DNA of 16,775 nt from Candidatus Falkowbacteria bacterium RIFCSPLOWO2_12_FULL_45_13 (GTDB lineage: Bacteria; Patescibacteriota; Patescibacteriia; Patescibacteriales; GWC2-42-12), in NCBI GenBank assembly GCA_001778055.1, contig MFFY01000002.1, positions 1 to 16,775 of the forward strand, given 5' to 3'. The notes beneath the pieces are model-generated. The model was not told where the DNA came from. It made no database searches and was given only the letters and a program-made list of their open reading frames with translations. Shown here one piece after another: positions 6,254 through 11,276 of this stretch. The translations under genes and the position numbers were made by a program. Each line of letters begins with the position of its first letter. Position 1 is the stretch's first letter.

Positions 6254-6928
6254 AAATCCAAAATGCCAACCATAAAAATAGACATAAACAAAATAACCCA
6301 AGAACAGATTGACTTAATTGTGGTTTACTTAAAACGTGGGCAGGTTATCGCTTATCCCACGGACACAATTTATGGACTGGGTTGTGATACCCGCGATCAG
6401 CTGGCCGTGAAGAAAATAAAGAAGATAAAGGGACGAGACGCGCAAAAAAGAGAAGGCGAGAAAGCGATGCTGGCGCTGGTTAGCGATTTTGAAATGCTCA
6501 AGCAGTATTGTCTTGTAAGCGAGGAGCAGGAAGGATATTTACGCGCGATTTGGCCTGGGTGCGCTAGCTTTAACCATATAACCTCCCCAACCCCCCTTTA
6601 CAAGGGGGTGGCGCAAAAACCAGTCACAGTTATTTTGGAAAGCAAGCGCAATTTGCCGGCCGAATTGACCGGCGGCTTAAATAGTCTGGCCGTTAGATTG
6701 CCAAAAAGTGAATTTTTGATTAAAATAATTAAGCAAGCCGGTTTTCCCATTGTCTCCACTAGCCTAAACAAAACCGGTGAGCCGTCGCTGGATAATGTTC
6801 AGAATCTGGGGAAGTATTTTAAGCATCTGCCGGATTTAGCGGTTGACGCGGGAACTATTGCCGGAGAGAAGCCGTCAAGGCTGGTGGATATAAGGGATAT
6901 GGGGAATGTTAAGGTGATAAGAGAATAG
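6248..6928 (+). CDS. tsaC: Threonylcarbamoyl-AMP synthase, Sua5/YrdC/TsaC family (226 aa)
   Basis: This enzyme makes threonylcarbamoyl-AMP from threonine, bicarbonate and ATP, the first step of the t6A37 modification of ANN-decoding tRNAs. Family segments are clear: GQVIAYPTDTIYGLGCD (31-47), the KIKGR lysine/arginine region (about 59-63), WPG (102-104), PVTVIL (125-130), LAVRLP (147-152) and PIVSTSLNKTGEPS (167-180). Normally WPG runs directly into PVTVIL. Here 20 residues are inserted between them, encoded by a palindromic repeat at 6560-6619. The ATG at 6248 lies in a repeat; the ATG at 6263 (MPTIKIDINK) is an equally plausible start. No Shine-Dalgarno sequence is seen for either. It is shorter than full Sua5 and has no C-terminal Sua5 domain. 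Confidence 0.85.
   Translation: MTKSKMPTIKIDINKITQEQIDLIVVYLKRGQVIAYPTDTIYGLGCDTRDQLAVKKIKKIKGRDAQKREGEKAMLALVSDFEMLKQYCLVSEEQEGYLRAIWPGCASFNHITSPTPLYKGVAQKPVTVILESKRNLPAELTGGLNSLAVRLPKSEFLIKIIKQAGFPIVSTSLNKTGEPSLDNVQNLGKYFKHLPDLAVDAGTIAGEKPSRLVDIRDMGNVKVIRE
6560..6619. repeat. Palindromic repeat inserted in frame inside tsaC
   Basis: The 60-nt segment contains CCTCCCCAACCCCCCTTTAC followed by AAGGGGGT, which forms a hairpin of ACCCCC with GGGGGT. It encodes CASFNHITSPTPLYKGVAQK between the conserved WPG and PVTVIL. The same CCCCAACCC...GGGG design occurs in the spacer before tatD (7031-7055) and inside atpG (13445-13495). The length is a multiple of three and there is no stop, so the frame is kept. 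Confidence 0.75.
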
Positions 6929-7030
6929 CTTTTCAAGAATTTTAAATTTGAAATTATGACATTTGAAATTCAATTAAAATTTATAATTTATAATTTAAAA
7001 TTAAACTATTTTTTATATTGTAAAAACAAT

Positions 7031-7055
7031 CCCCCAACCCCCTTTATCAAAGGGG
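7031..7055. repeat. CCCCAACCC-type hairpin abutting the tatD start
   Basis: CCCCTTT (7039-7045) pairs perfectly with AAAGGGG (7049-7055) around ATC, preceded by CCCCCAA. The hairpin ends one base before the ATG at 7057. Its GGGG is the only possible Shine-Dalgarno-like sequence near that gene. The remaining spacer, 6929-7030, is AT-rich and repetitive (TTTAAATTT/AATTTATAA words) with no gene. Confidence 0.7.
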
Positions 7056-7056
7056 C

Positions 7057-7908
7057 ATGAATTTATTTATGCTCATCGATACCCATGCCCACGTAAATTT
7101 TAGCGCTTTTAAGGCGGACGCCGACGAGGTCATCCGCCGCTCTTTAGCGGCCGAGACCTGGATGATTCTGGTGGGCTCGGAAGTTAAGACTTCCAAGCGC
7201 GCCTTGGAATACGCCAATAAATACGAAAAAGGCGTTTATGCCGCCGTTGGCTTGCATCCGATGCATACCCACGCGCAAAATGTTTCCGGCGATGATTATG
7301 GGTTTAATACGCGGGAGGAGGAATTTAGCTATGATGTCTATGAAAAATTGGGGCAATTTAAAAAAGTGGTGGCCATCGGCGAGATCGGTTTGGACTATTA
7401 CCAGCTTGACATTACCTCCGATCTGGAAGCGATCAAACAAAAGCAAAAGGAAATTTTTTATGAGCAGCTGCGGCTGGCGCATAATTTAAAGTTGCCGGTA
7501 ATTATTCATTGCCGGCAAGCGCACGACGATATGCTCCAAATTTTAAAGGTTTTCAGGAAAGAATATAAGAGCTCTTGGCCGAAAGATAAGGTTTGGGGCG
7601 TGATGCATTGCTTCTCCGGCGACGAAGAACTGGCCTGGCAATATTTTTCTTTGGGCTTGATCGTCTCGTTTACCGGGCTGATTACTTTTTCCGTCAAATG
7701 GGATGATTTAATCCGCCGCCTGCCGAATGATAAATTTATGGTTGAAACCGACTGCCCTTATATGACGCCGGAACCGTTCCGCGGGCAGAGAAACGAACCG
7801 CTGCTGGTTAAACGGGTGGCCGAAAGGATCGCGGAAATAAAAAATTTAAGTTTTGTCAGGGTCGCGGAAATCAGCACGGCTAACGCCAGAGGGTTGTTTA
7901 GCATATAA
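7057..7908 (+). CDS. tatD: TatD-family metal-dependent hydrolase / deoxyribonuclease (283 aa)
   Basis: This is a TIM-barrel metallohydrolase. The metal-binding and catalytic motifs of the family are in order: LIDTHAHVNF, VGLHPMH, AIGEIGLDYY, PVIIHCRQAHDD, VMHCFSGDEE and MVETDCPYMTPEPFRGQRNEP. TatD proteins act as 3'-5' exonucleases or DNases, and sometimes as D-aminoacyl-tRNA deacylases; the precise role here is unknown. The length is slightly above the usual 255-265, partly because of a loop after GLHPMH (NVSGDDYGFNTREEEF). Two starts are possible: ATG 7057, one base after the hairpin's GGGG, and ATG 7069 (MLIDTHAH), the usual family start but 13 nt from GGGG. Confidence 0.85.
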   Translation: MNLFMLIDTHAHVNFSAFKADADEVIRRSLAAETWMILVGSEVKTSKRALEYANKYEKGVYAAVGLHPMHTHAQNVSGDDYGFNTREEEFSYDVYEKLGQFKKVVAIGEIGLDYYQLDITSDLEAIKQKQKEIFYEQLRLAHNLKLPVIIHCRQAHDDMLQILKVFRKEYKSSWPKDKVWGVMHCFSGDEELAWQYFSLGLIVSFTGLITFSVKWDDLIRRLPNDKFMVETDCPYMTPEPFRGQRNEPLLVKRVAERIAEIKNLSFVRVAEISTANARGLFSI

Positions 7909-7910
7909 TA

Positions 7911-7991
7911 TAATGCGAATCCGCGAATTCATGCGAATGCCGCTAATTTCTTATTTGCGGAATTCGCATATTGATTCACGTTTTCGCATTA
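7911..7991. repeat. Inverted repeat built from GCGAAT/ATTCGC words
   Basis: TAATGCGAA (7911-7919) pairs perfectly with TTCGCATTA (7983-7991). Inside are GCGAATTCATGCGAATGCCG on the left and TTTGCGGAATTCGCAT on the right. The word GCGAATGCCGC followed by AATTT is shared with the repeat at 2471-2638, so the two belong to one family. It ends 6 nt before the -35 box of the ATP synthase promoter. Confidence 0.7.
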
Positions 7992-7997
7992 TATTTA

Positions 7998-8026
7998 TTG
8001 ACTTTCATGGTATTTTACTGTATAAA
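7998..8026 (+). promoter_or_regulatory. Promoter of the ATP synthase operon
   Basis: TTGACT (7998-8003), a 17-nt spacer and TATAAA (8021-8026) match the sigma70 consensus with one mismatch in each box. Transcription would start near 8033, about 78 nt before atpZ. It lies between tatD and atpZ just after an inverted repeat, so it is well placed to drive the whole atp cluster. Confidence 0.7.
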
Positions 8027-8067
8027 GTAAGTGGGCAGACCTAGCCGTGGCTGTGAATAAATATAAA

Positions 8068-8102
8068 ACATTCAAGGACAATACCGCCCTTGAATATTTT
8101 TT
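8068..8102 (+). terminator. Terminator-like hairpin in the leader of the ATP synthase operon
   Basis: ATTCAAGG (8070-8077) pairs with CCTTGAAT (8088-8095) and is followed by ATTTTTT (8096-8102), the shape of an intrinsic terminator. It lies downstream of the promoter and nine bases before the atpZ ATG. It could therefore attenuate the operon or end a short leader RNA of about 70 nt. A GTG-started 28-codon frame (8047-8133) reads through the hairpin and overlaps the atpZ start. Confidence 0.55.
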
Positions 8103-8110
8103 AAGAAAAT

Positions 8111-8443
8111 ATGACAGTTGCCGGTGGTCTTAAGAAGGCAGAACAGAATAATAACCAAGAAGCCCGAGTCCCTCAACCTACCTCGGCAAAGCTCGGCGCA
8201 AGCGGCTCGGGACAAGCGGCATGGTGGCAGCCGGCCATAATCATGTTTCTGAAATTGTCAGTTTGGATTGCCGTGCCCATTATAATCGCCTTGTATCTGG
8301 GAGAATGGCTGGATAATAAATACGACAGCTCCCCTTGGTTATTTTTAATTTGCCTGGGCCTAGCCTTCGCGATTTCTATCTTCGGACTTATTAAAAGCGC
8401 GAGCCGGGAGTTAGAAAAATTTGAAAAAAACGGAAAGAATTAA
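8111..8443 (+). CDS. atpZ: AtpZ/AtpI-type F1Fo ATP synthase accessory membrane protein (110 aa)
   Basis: This small protein has two transmembrane helices, about residues 44-63 (IIMFLKLSVWIAVPIIIALY) and 76-96 (WLFLICLGLAFAISIFGLIK). The interhelix LGEWLDNKYDSSPW is typical of the ATPase_gene1 (AtpZ/AtpI) family, which sits first in many F-type ATPase operons. The family is associated with c-ring assembly or with Mg/Ca transport in complex with AtpI. A charged C-terminal tail faces the cytoplasm. The N-terminus of about 40 residues is polar and includes a stretch (ARVPQPTSAKLGASGSGQA) encoded by an inverted-repeat segment. The ATG at 8111 follows AAGAAAAT with no real Shine-Dalgarno sequence. 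Confidence 0.75.
   Translation: MTVAGGLKKAEQNNNQEARVPQPTSAKLGASGSGQAAWWQPAIIMFLKLSVWIAVPIIIALYLGEWLDNKYDSSPWLFLICLGLAFAISIFGLIKSASRELEKFEKNGKN
8163..8211. repeat. Possible palindromic segment inside the 5' end of atpZ
   Basis: CCCGAG (8163-8168) and CTCGGG (8206-8211) flank CCTCGGCAAAGCTCGGCGC. The composition is far more GC-rich than the rest of the gene, and it encodes the low-complexity PQPTSAKLGASGSG stretch before the first membrane helix. Arms are short, so it is a weaker case than the repeats in tsaC and atpG. Confidence 0.4.
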
Positions 8444-8449
8444 GACATT

Positions 8450-8528
8450 GGGATTTTTAAGATGTTTGAGATATTTAGGATATTTGGGATGATTCGCATC
8501 CTCAAATCCCGATAATCTTAAATATCCC
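8450..8528. repeat. Inverted repeat filling the atpZ-atpB spacer
   Basis: GGGATTTTTAAGAT (8450-8463) pairs with ATCTTAAATATCCC (8515-8528) with one mismatch. Between them are GGATATTTGGGAT and CATCCTCAAATCCCGAT, which also complement each other in part. The spacer is 99 nt and this structure takes up most of it. Confidence 0.65.
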
Positions 8529-8542
8529 AAATATGTTTTTAT

Positions 8543-9394
8543 ATGATTGTTAATATTGAACAAGATGCCGAGGTTTTGCTAACTCAAACAGCGATTGTCA
8601 CCGAACATACCCTATACGCCGAGCAAGTTTATAAAATCGGCGGTTTTCCCATCACCAATTCTTTGCTTAATACCTGGCTGGCGGTTTTGGCCGTAGCGGT
8701 TTTTGGCCTTTATTTCAGAACTAAGATAAAATTAATTCCTCGCGGCGTTCAAAATTTTTTAGAAGCTGTCGTGGAAGCGCTTTTAGACGTGTTTGATTCA
8801 GTTACCGGTTCGCGGGCAAAAACTTTTAAATTTTTTCCTTTTATTTTCAGCTTTTTTGTTTTTATTTTGATTAATAACTGGCTGGGGCTCTTGCCTGGCA
8901 TCGGTTCAATCGGCCAGGTCGTCGCGGAAAACGGCGAAAAATTGTTTATTCCTTTTTTTCGCGGCGGTACGGCTGACTTAAACACTACTTTCGCCTTGGC
9001 CGTTATCGGCGTGGCGGCCAGCCATATTTTCGGCATTACCGCTGTCGGCGGCTGGAATTACTTTAACAAGTTTATCAATTTAAAAGTTTTGTTTGAGATG
9101 CCTAAAAAAATATTTAAGGAACCGGCGGTCTTAATAGTCAATCCGATTAAATTTTTTGTCGGTTTGCTGGAAATTATTAGTGAATTAGCCAAAATCGCCA
9201 GCCTGTCTTTCCGTCTTTTCGGTAACATCTTCGCCGGCGAAGTTTTAGTCGCCGCCACGGCGGCTATTTTGGCTTATGGTTTGCCGATTCCTTTCATGTT
9301 TTTAGAAGTTATGGTCGGAGCGATTCAGGCCTTGATTTTCGCCATGCTGATTTTAACCTATCTGACCATGATGACCGCGGCGGAAGAACATTAA
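8543..9394 (+). CDS. atpB: F-type ATP synthase subunit a (283 aa)
   Basis: This is the membrane subunit that forms the proton half-channels beside the c-ring. The hallmark SLSFRLFGNIFAGE (221-234) carries the essential arginine (R224, equivalent to E. coli R210). Other family features are the hydrophobic helices at about 42-57, 99-119 and 150-168, the NNWLGLLPG segment (111-119) and the C-terminal helix pair with GAIQALIFAMLILTYL (259-274). The length is within the normal bacterial range. The ATG at 8543 comes 15 nt after the spacer's inverted repeat and has no clear Shine-Dalgarno sequence. A hydrophilic N-terminal stretch precedes the first helix, and residues 170-196 (WNYFNKFINLKVLFEMPKK) form a loop somewhat longer than in E. 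coli. Confidence 0.95.
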   Translation: MIVNIEQDAEVLLTQTAIVTEHTLYAEQVYKIGGFPITNSLLNTWLAVLAVAVFGLYFRTKIKLIPRGVQNFLEAVVEALLDVFDSVTGSRAKTFKFFPFIFSFFVFILINNWLGLLPGIGSIGQVVAENGEKLFIPFFRGGTADLNTTFALAVIGVAASHIFGITAVGGWNYFNKFINLKVLFEMPKKIFKEPAVLIVNPIKFFVGLLEIISELAKIASLSFRLFGNIFAGEVLVAATAAILAYGLPIPFMFLEVMVGAIQALIFAMLILTYLTMMTAAEEH

Positions 9395-9397
9395 ATC

Positions 9398-9490
9398 GCA
9401 CAACGCGTAACGCACAACGCGTAACGCGAATAAAATAACAAAATAATTCAAACGTAATTTCGTTATGCGTTATGCGTTACGAGTTACGCG
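9398..9490. repeat. Inverted array of GCGTAAC words in the atpB-atpE spacer
   Basis: The left arm has two identical tandem 14-nt units GCACAACGCGTAAC (9398-9411, 9412-9425) followed by GCG. The right arm (9461-9490) has four 7-nt units, GTTATGC twice, then GTTACGA and GTTACGC. These are approximate reverse complements of the left words. The structure ends 9 nt before the atpE start and is the main content of the spacer. Confidence 0.7.
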
Positions 9491-9499
9491 GATAAATCT

Positions 9500-9712
9500 A
9501 TGGACACAGTCATGCTGGCCAAAGCCTTAGCTATCGGTTTGGGAGCTATCGGCCCTGGCCTGGGTATCGGTTTTATCGGCGCTAAAGCCATGGAAGCTAT
9601 CGGCCGCAACCCGGAAGCTTCGGGCAAAATTTTAATCACCATGCTGATCGCGGCGGCTTTTGCCGAAGCCATCGCTATTTACGCCCTGGTTATCGCCTTT
9701 AGCATTAATTAG
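9500..9712 (+). CDS. atpE: F-type ATP synthase subunit c (70 aa)
   Basis: This proteolipid of the rotating c-ring has two transmembrane helices joined by the polar loop GRNPEA (R36-N37-P38). The ion-binding carboxylate is Glu56 in AAAFAEAIAIYALV. The helix-1 glycine pattern GAIGPGLGIGFIGAKA is typical. At the positions that form the sodium site in Ilyobacter-type rings there is Ile23 instead of Gln and Ala57 instead of Ser. The ring should therefore be proton-coupled; this is inference from the known sodium signature. The length is slightly below the common 75-85. Its stop codon is the first base of a hairpin at 9710-9760, and an unusually long spacer follows. Confidence 0.93.
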   Translation: MDTVMLAKALAIGLGAIGPGLGIGFIGAKAMEAIGRNPEASGKILITMLIAAAFAEAIAIYALVIAFSIN

Positions 9713-9760
9713 TAATTTGGCGAACTGTCCCGACTCTTCGGGATAGTGGCGAGATTACTA
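9710..9760 (+). other. Stem-loop directly at the end of atpE
   Basis: TAGTAAT (9710-9716, including the atpE stop) pairs with ATTACTA (9754-9760). An inner hairpin ACTGTCCCGA / TCGGGATAGT closes on a CTCT loop (TCCCGA 9728-9733, TCGGGA 9738-9743). There is no T run after it, so it looks like an mRNA-stabilising or processing structure rather than a terminator. It would be consistent with the high c-subunit stoichiometry. Confidence 0.5.
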
Positions 9761-9779
9761 AAAATGCAAAAATCAAAAA

Positions 9780-9988
9780 GGTTTAATACTTAAAATTGGT
9801 TGGTGAAAACTTTGTTTTCGTTGTAAGATTAGGCGTAGATTAACAACAAATTTAAATCGATTTGAATTAGTGTGTGTATCAATATACTAATTTAGTATTT
9901 ACGCGCCTAAATAGCAACAAATAAGCTGTCCGTAAGATAAATTTTTGATTTGGCCAAAAAATTACCAACCATTTTTAAGTATTAAACC
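9780..9988. repeat. Long nested inverted repeat in the atpE-atpF spacer
   Basis: The 25-nt arm 9780-9804 (starting GGTTTAATACTT) and the arm 9964-9988 (ending AAGTATTAAACC) are reverse complements with one mismatch. Nested inside are TTAGGCG (9829-9835) / CGCCTAA (9904-9910) and, further in, AATTAGT / ACTAATT around about 9870-9893. The 209-nt unit could fold into one long branched hairpin. No open reading frame is supported. It may be a MITE-like element or a structured RNA. Confidence 0.65.
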
Positions 9989-10003
9989 ATCAAAAATCAA
10001 AAT

Positions 10004-10136
10004 GATAATGTAAAATTAAAAATCACAAACCCTTTAGAATTTAGGTCATTTGAATTTAGTATTTGTTTGTAATTTGGTGCTTGTGATTTGGGGTTTAAAA
10101 TTATTTTACATTTTGAAATTTATACTTTGCATTATC
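10004..10136. repeat. Second inverted repeat in the atpE-atpF spacer
   Basis: GATAATG (10004-10010) pairs with CATTATC (10130-10136), ATGTAAAAT (10008-10016) with ATTTTACAT (10103-10111), and AAATCACAA (10020-10028) with TTGTGATTT (10081-10089). The loop is AT-rich with repeated TTTAG/TTTG words. With the two structures before it, this accounts for nearly all of the 428-nt gene-free stretch 9713-10140; I see no gene there. Confidence 0.55.
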
Positions 10137-10140
10137 TGCT

Positions 10141-10629
10141 ATGGAAAGCCTAATCAAAACATTTCACCTTGACTGGCGGCTATTTTTGGCGCAGGTGGTT
10201 AATTTCGCCATTGTTTTCGGCGTGTTGTATTGGTTTGCCTTTAAACCTTTGGCCAAAGTGATGGCGGAAAGATCCGGTAAAATTGCTAAAAGTCTGGATG
10301 ACGCTAAAAAAGTTGAAGAAAAGTTGGCTGAAACGGAAAAAGATTATAATCGCCAGATGGCGGAAGCGAAAAAACAAGCTAATTTGATTTTAGAAAAAGC
10401 CGCGCGTGAAGCCGACTCGAGAAAAGCCGGCATGGTCGCTCGCGCCAAAGAAGAAATCGGCCAGATTATTAATCAGGAAAAAGAGAAAATGCAAGCGGAA
10501 AAGCGGGAAACTTTAAAAGAAATTAAAAAAGAAACGGCTGAGCTGGTGATTTTGACCGTGGAAAAAATATTGGGGGAGAAGGTGGACGCGAAGAAAGACA
10601 AGGAGATGATTAAGAAGATAATAAGATAA
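10141..10629 (+). CDS. atpF: F-type ATP synthase subunit b (162 aa)
   Basis: This is the peripheral-stalk subunit. It has one N-terminal transmembrane helix (about residues 12-34, WRLFLAQVVNFAIVFGVLYWFAF) ending in the conserved KPLAKVMAERSGKI. A long charged coiled-coil (about 45-145) rich in Lys/Glu and Ala follows, with AETEKDYNRQMAEAKKQAN typical of the dimerisation region. The C-terminus KKDKEMIKKIIR would contact subunit delta. The length matches the usual 156-170. The ATG at 10141 directly follows the inverted-repeat spacer and has no Shine-Dalgarno sequence. Only one b gene is present, so a homodimer is expected. Confidence 0.93.
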   Translation: MESLIKTFHLDWRLFLAQVVNFAIVFGVLYWFAFKPLAKVMAERSGKIAKSLDDAKKVEEKLAETEKDYNRQMAEAKKQANLILEKAAREADSRKAGMVARAKEEIGQIINQEKEKMQAEKRETLKEIKKETAELVILTVEKILGEKVDAKKDKEMIKKIIR

Positions 10630-10636
10630 TTTAATT

Positions 10637-10753
10637 TGTCATTGCGGGCTTGACCCGCAATCCAGAACCAGAAATTTAGCCATTTCACAATTGGCATTAC
10701 TTTTCTGGATTCCCTGCCCGTCCGGCAGGCGGGCCGCTTTCGCGGGAATGACA
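10637..10753. repeat. TGTCAT...ATGACA palindromic element between atpF and atpH
   Basis: It starts TGTCATTGCGGGCTTGACCC with an internal GCGGG/CCCGC hairpin, then ATCCAGAA. An inner partner TTCTGGATTCCC follows, then a GCCCGTCCGGCAGGCGGGC hairpin and CGCGGGAATGACA. The end sequences and the CCAGAA/TTCTGG inner arms match the element at 12902-13026. The element ends 9 nt before the atpH start. Confidence 0.8.
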
Positions 10754-10762
10754 GAGATGTAA

Positions 10763-11164
10763 ATGCGCATCACCGCCAAAAAATTCGCCTTGAGTCTGTA
10801 CGAATCAGCGGCAGGCAAACCAGCCAGCCAGGTTAAGCTTATAGTAAAGAAGTTTGTTGAACTGCTGGCTAAAAAAAATAAGCTTGCTCTAGAGGCAAGA
10901 ATTATTATGGAATTTGAAAAAATTTGGAACGAGGAAAATGGTCTGCTTGAAGCCGAGATTACCAGCGCCAGCGATTTAGATAAGACAATGATTAAATTAT
11001 TGCAAGGTTATATCGCCCAGCTATCAGACGCCAAGAAAGTTATAATAGAAGAAAGGATTGATAAAAATATTTTGGGCGGAGTGATTATTAAGTACGGCGA
11101 CAAGGTGCTGGACGGTAGCCTGAAGAATAGTTTGGAGGAGTTAAAGAGCAAGATGATAAAATAA
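10763..11164 (+). CDS. atpH: F-type ATP synthase subunit delta, short form (133 aa)
   Basis: This is the OSCP/delta subunit that links the peripheral stalk to the top of F1. The C-terminal segment IDKNILGGVIIKYGDKVLDGSLKNSLEELK (99-128) is the family signature, and a beta-strand pair EAEITSASDLDK precedes it. The N-terminal helical bundle is clearly shorter than in E. coli (177 aa total): about 45 residues appear to be missing between the start and the middle helices. The ATG at 10763 is 9 nt after a palindromic element and opens with MRITAKKFALSLYES, which resembles the usual YAxAL-type first helix, so the gene seems complete and compact rather than truncated at its 5' end. Confidence 0.88.
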   Translation: MRITAKKFALSLYESAAGKPASQVKLIVKKFVELLAKKNKLALEARIIMEFEKIWNEENGLLEAEITSASDLDKTMIKLLQGYIAQLSDAKKVIIEERIDKNILGGVIIKYGDKVLDGSLKNSLEELKSKMIK

Positions 11165-11268
11165 TTTAAAATGTAAAATGCAAAAATCAAAATGACAGTT
11201 CAAAATGTAAAATTAAATAATTTTAAATTTTTTATTGTCATTTTTCATTTTGATATTTAAACTTTAAA
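11165..11268. repeat. AT-rich inverted repeat in the atpH-atpA spacer
   Basis: Left words TTTAAAATGTAAAATG, ATCAAAATGACA and right words TGTCATTTTTCATTTTGAT, ACTTTAAA are imperfect reverse complements. The cleanest pair is AAAATGACA (11189-11197) with TGTCATTTT (11236-11244). The composition is almost purely A/T, and no gene or clear promoter is seen. Confidence 0.5.
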
Positions 11269-11276
11269 TTTGTTAT

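Noticed and set aside
6098..6301. - strand frame of 67 codons containing FCHSGLRACLSGRQAG
   Set aside because: This is the translated palindromic repeat at 6207-6253, antisense to real genes on both sides.
7853..8044. 63-codon + strand frame overlapping the end of tatD
   Set aside because: It mostly translates the GCGAAT inverted repeat, has no ribosome binding site, and runs over the atp promoter.
9398..9490. CRISPR-like array in the atpB-atpE spacer
   Set aside because: Units are 7-14 nt, directly adjacent, with no spacers and an inverted second half; no cas genes are present.
9500..9712. Sodium-dependent c-ring
   Set aside because: The positions expected to be Gln and Ser in the sodium signature are Ile23 and Ala57.
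9713..10140. tRNA or known small RNA in the large atpE-atpF gap
   Set aside because: No cloverleaf, anticodon arm or T-loop sequence was found; only AT-rich inverted repeats are visible.
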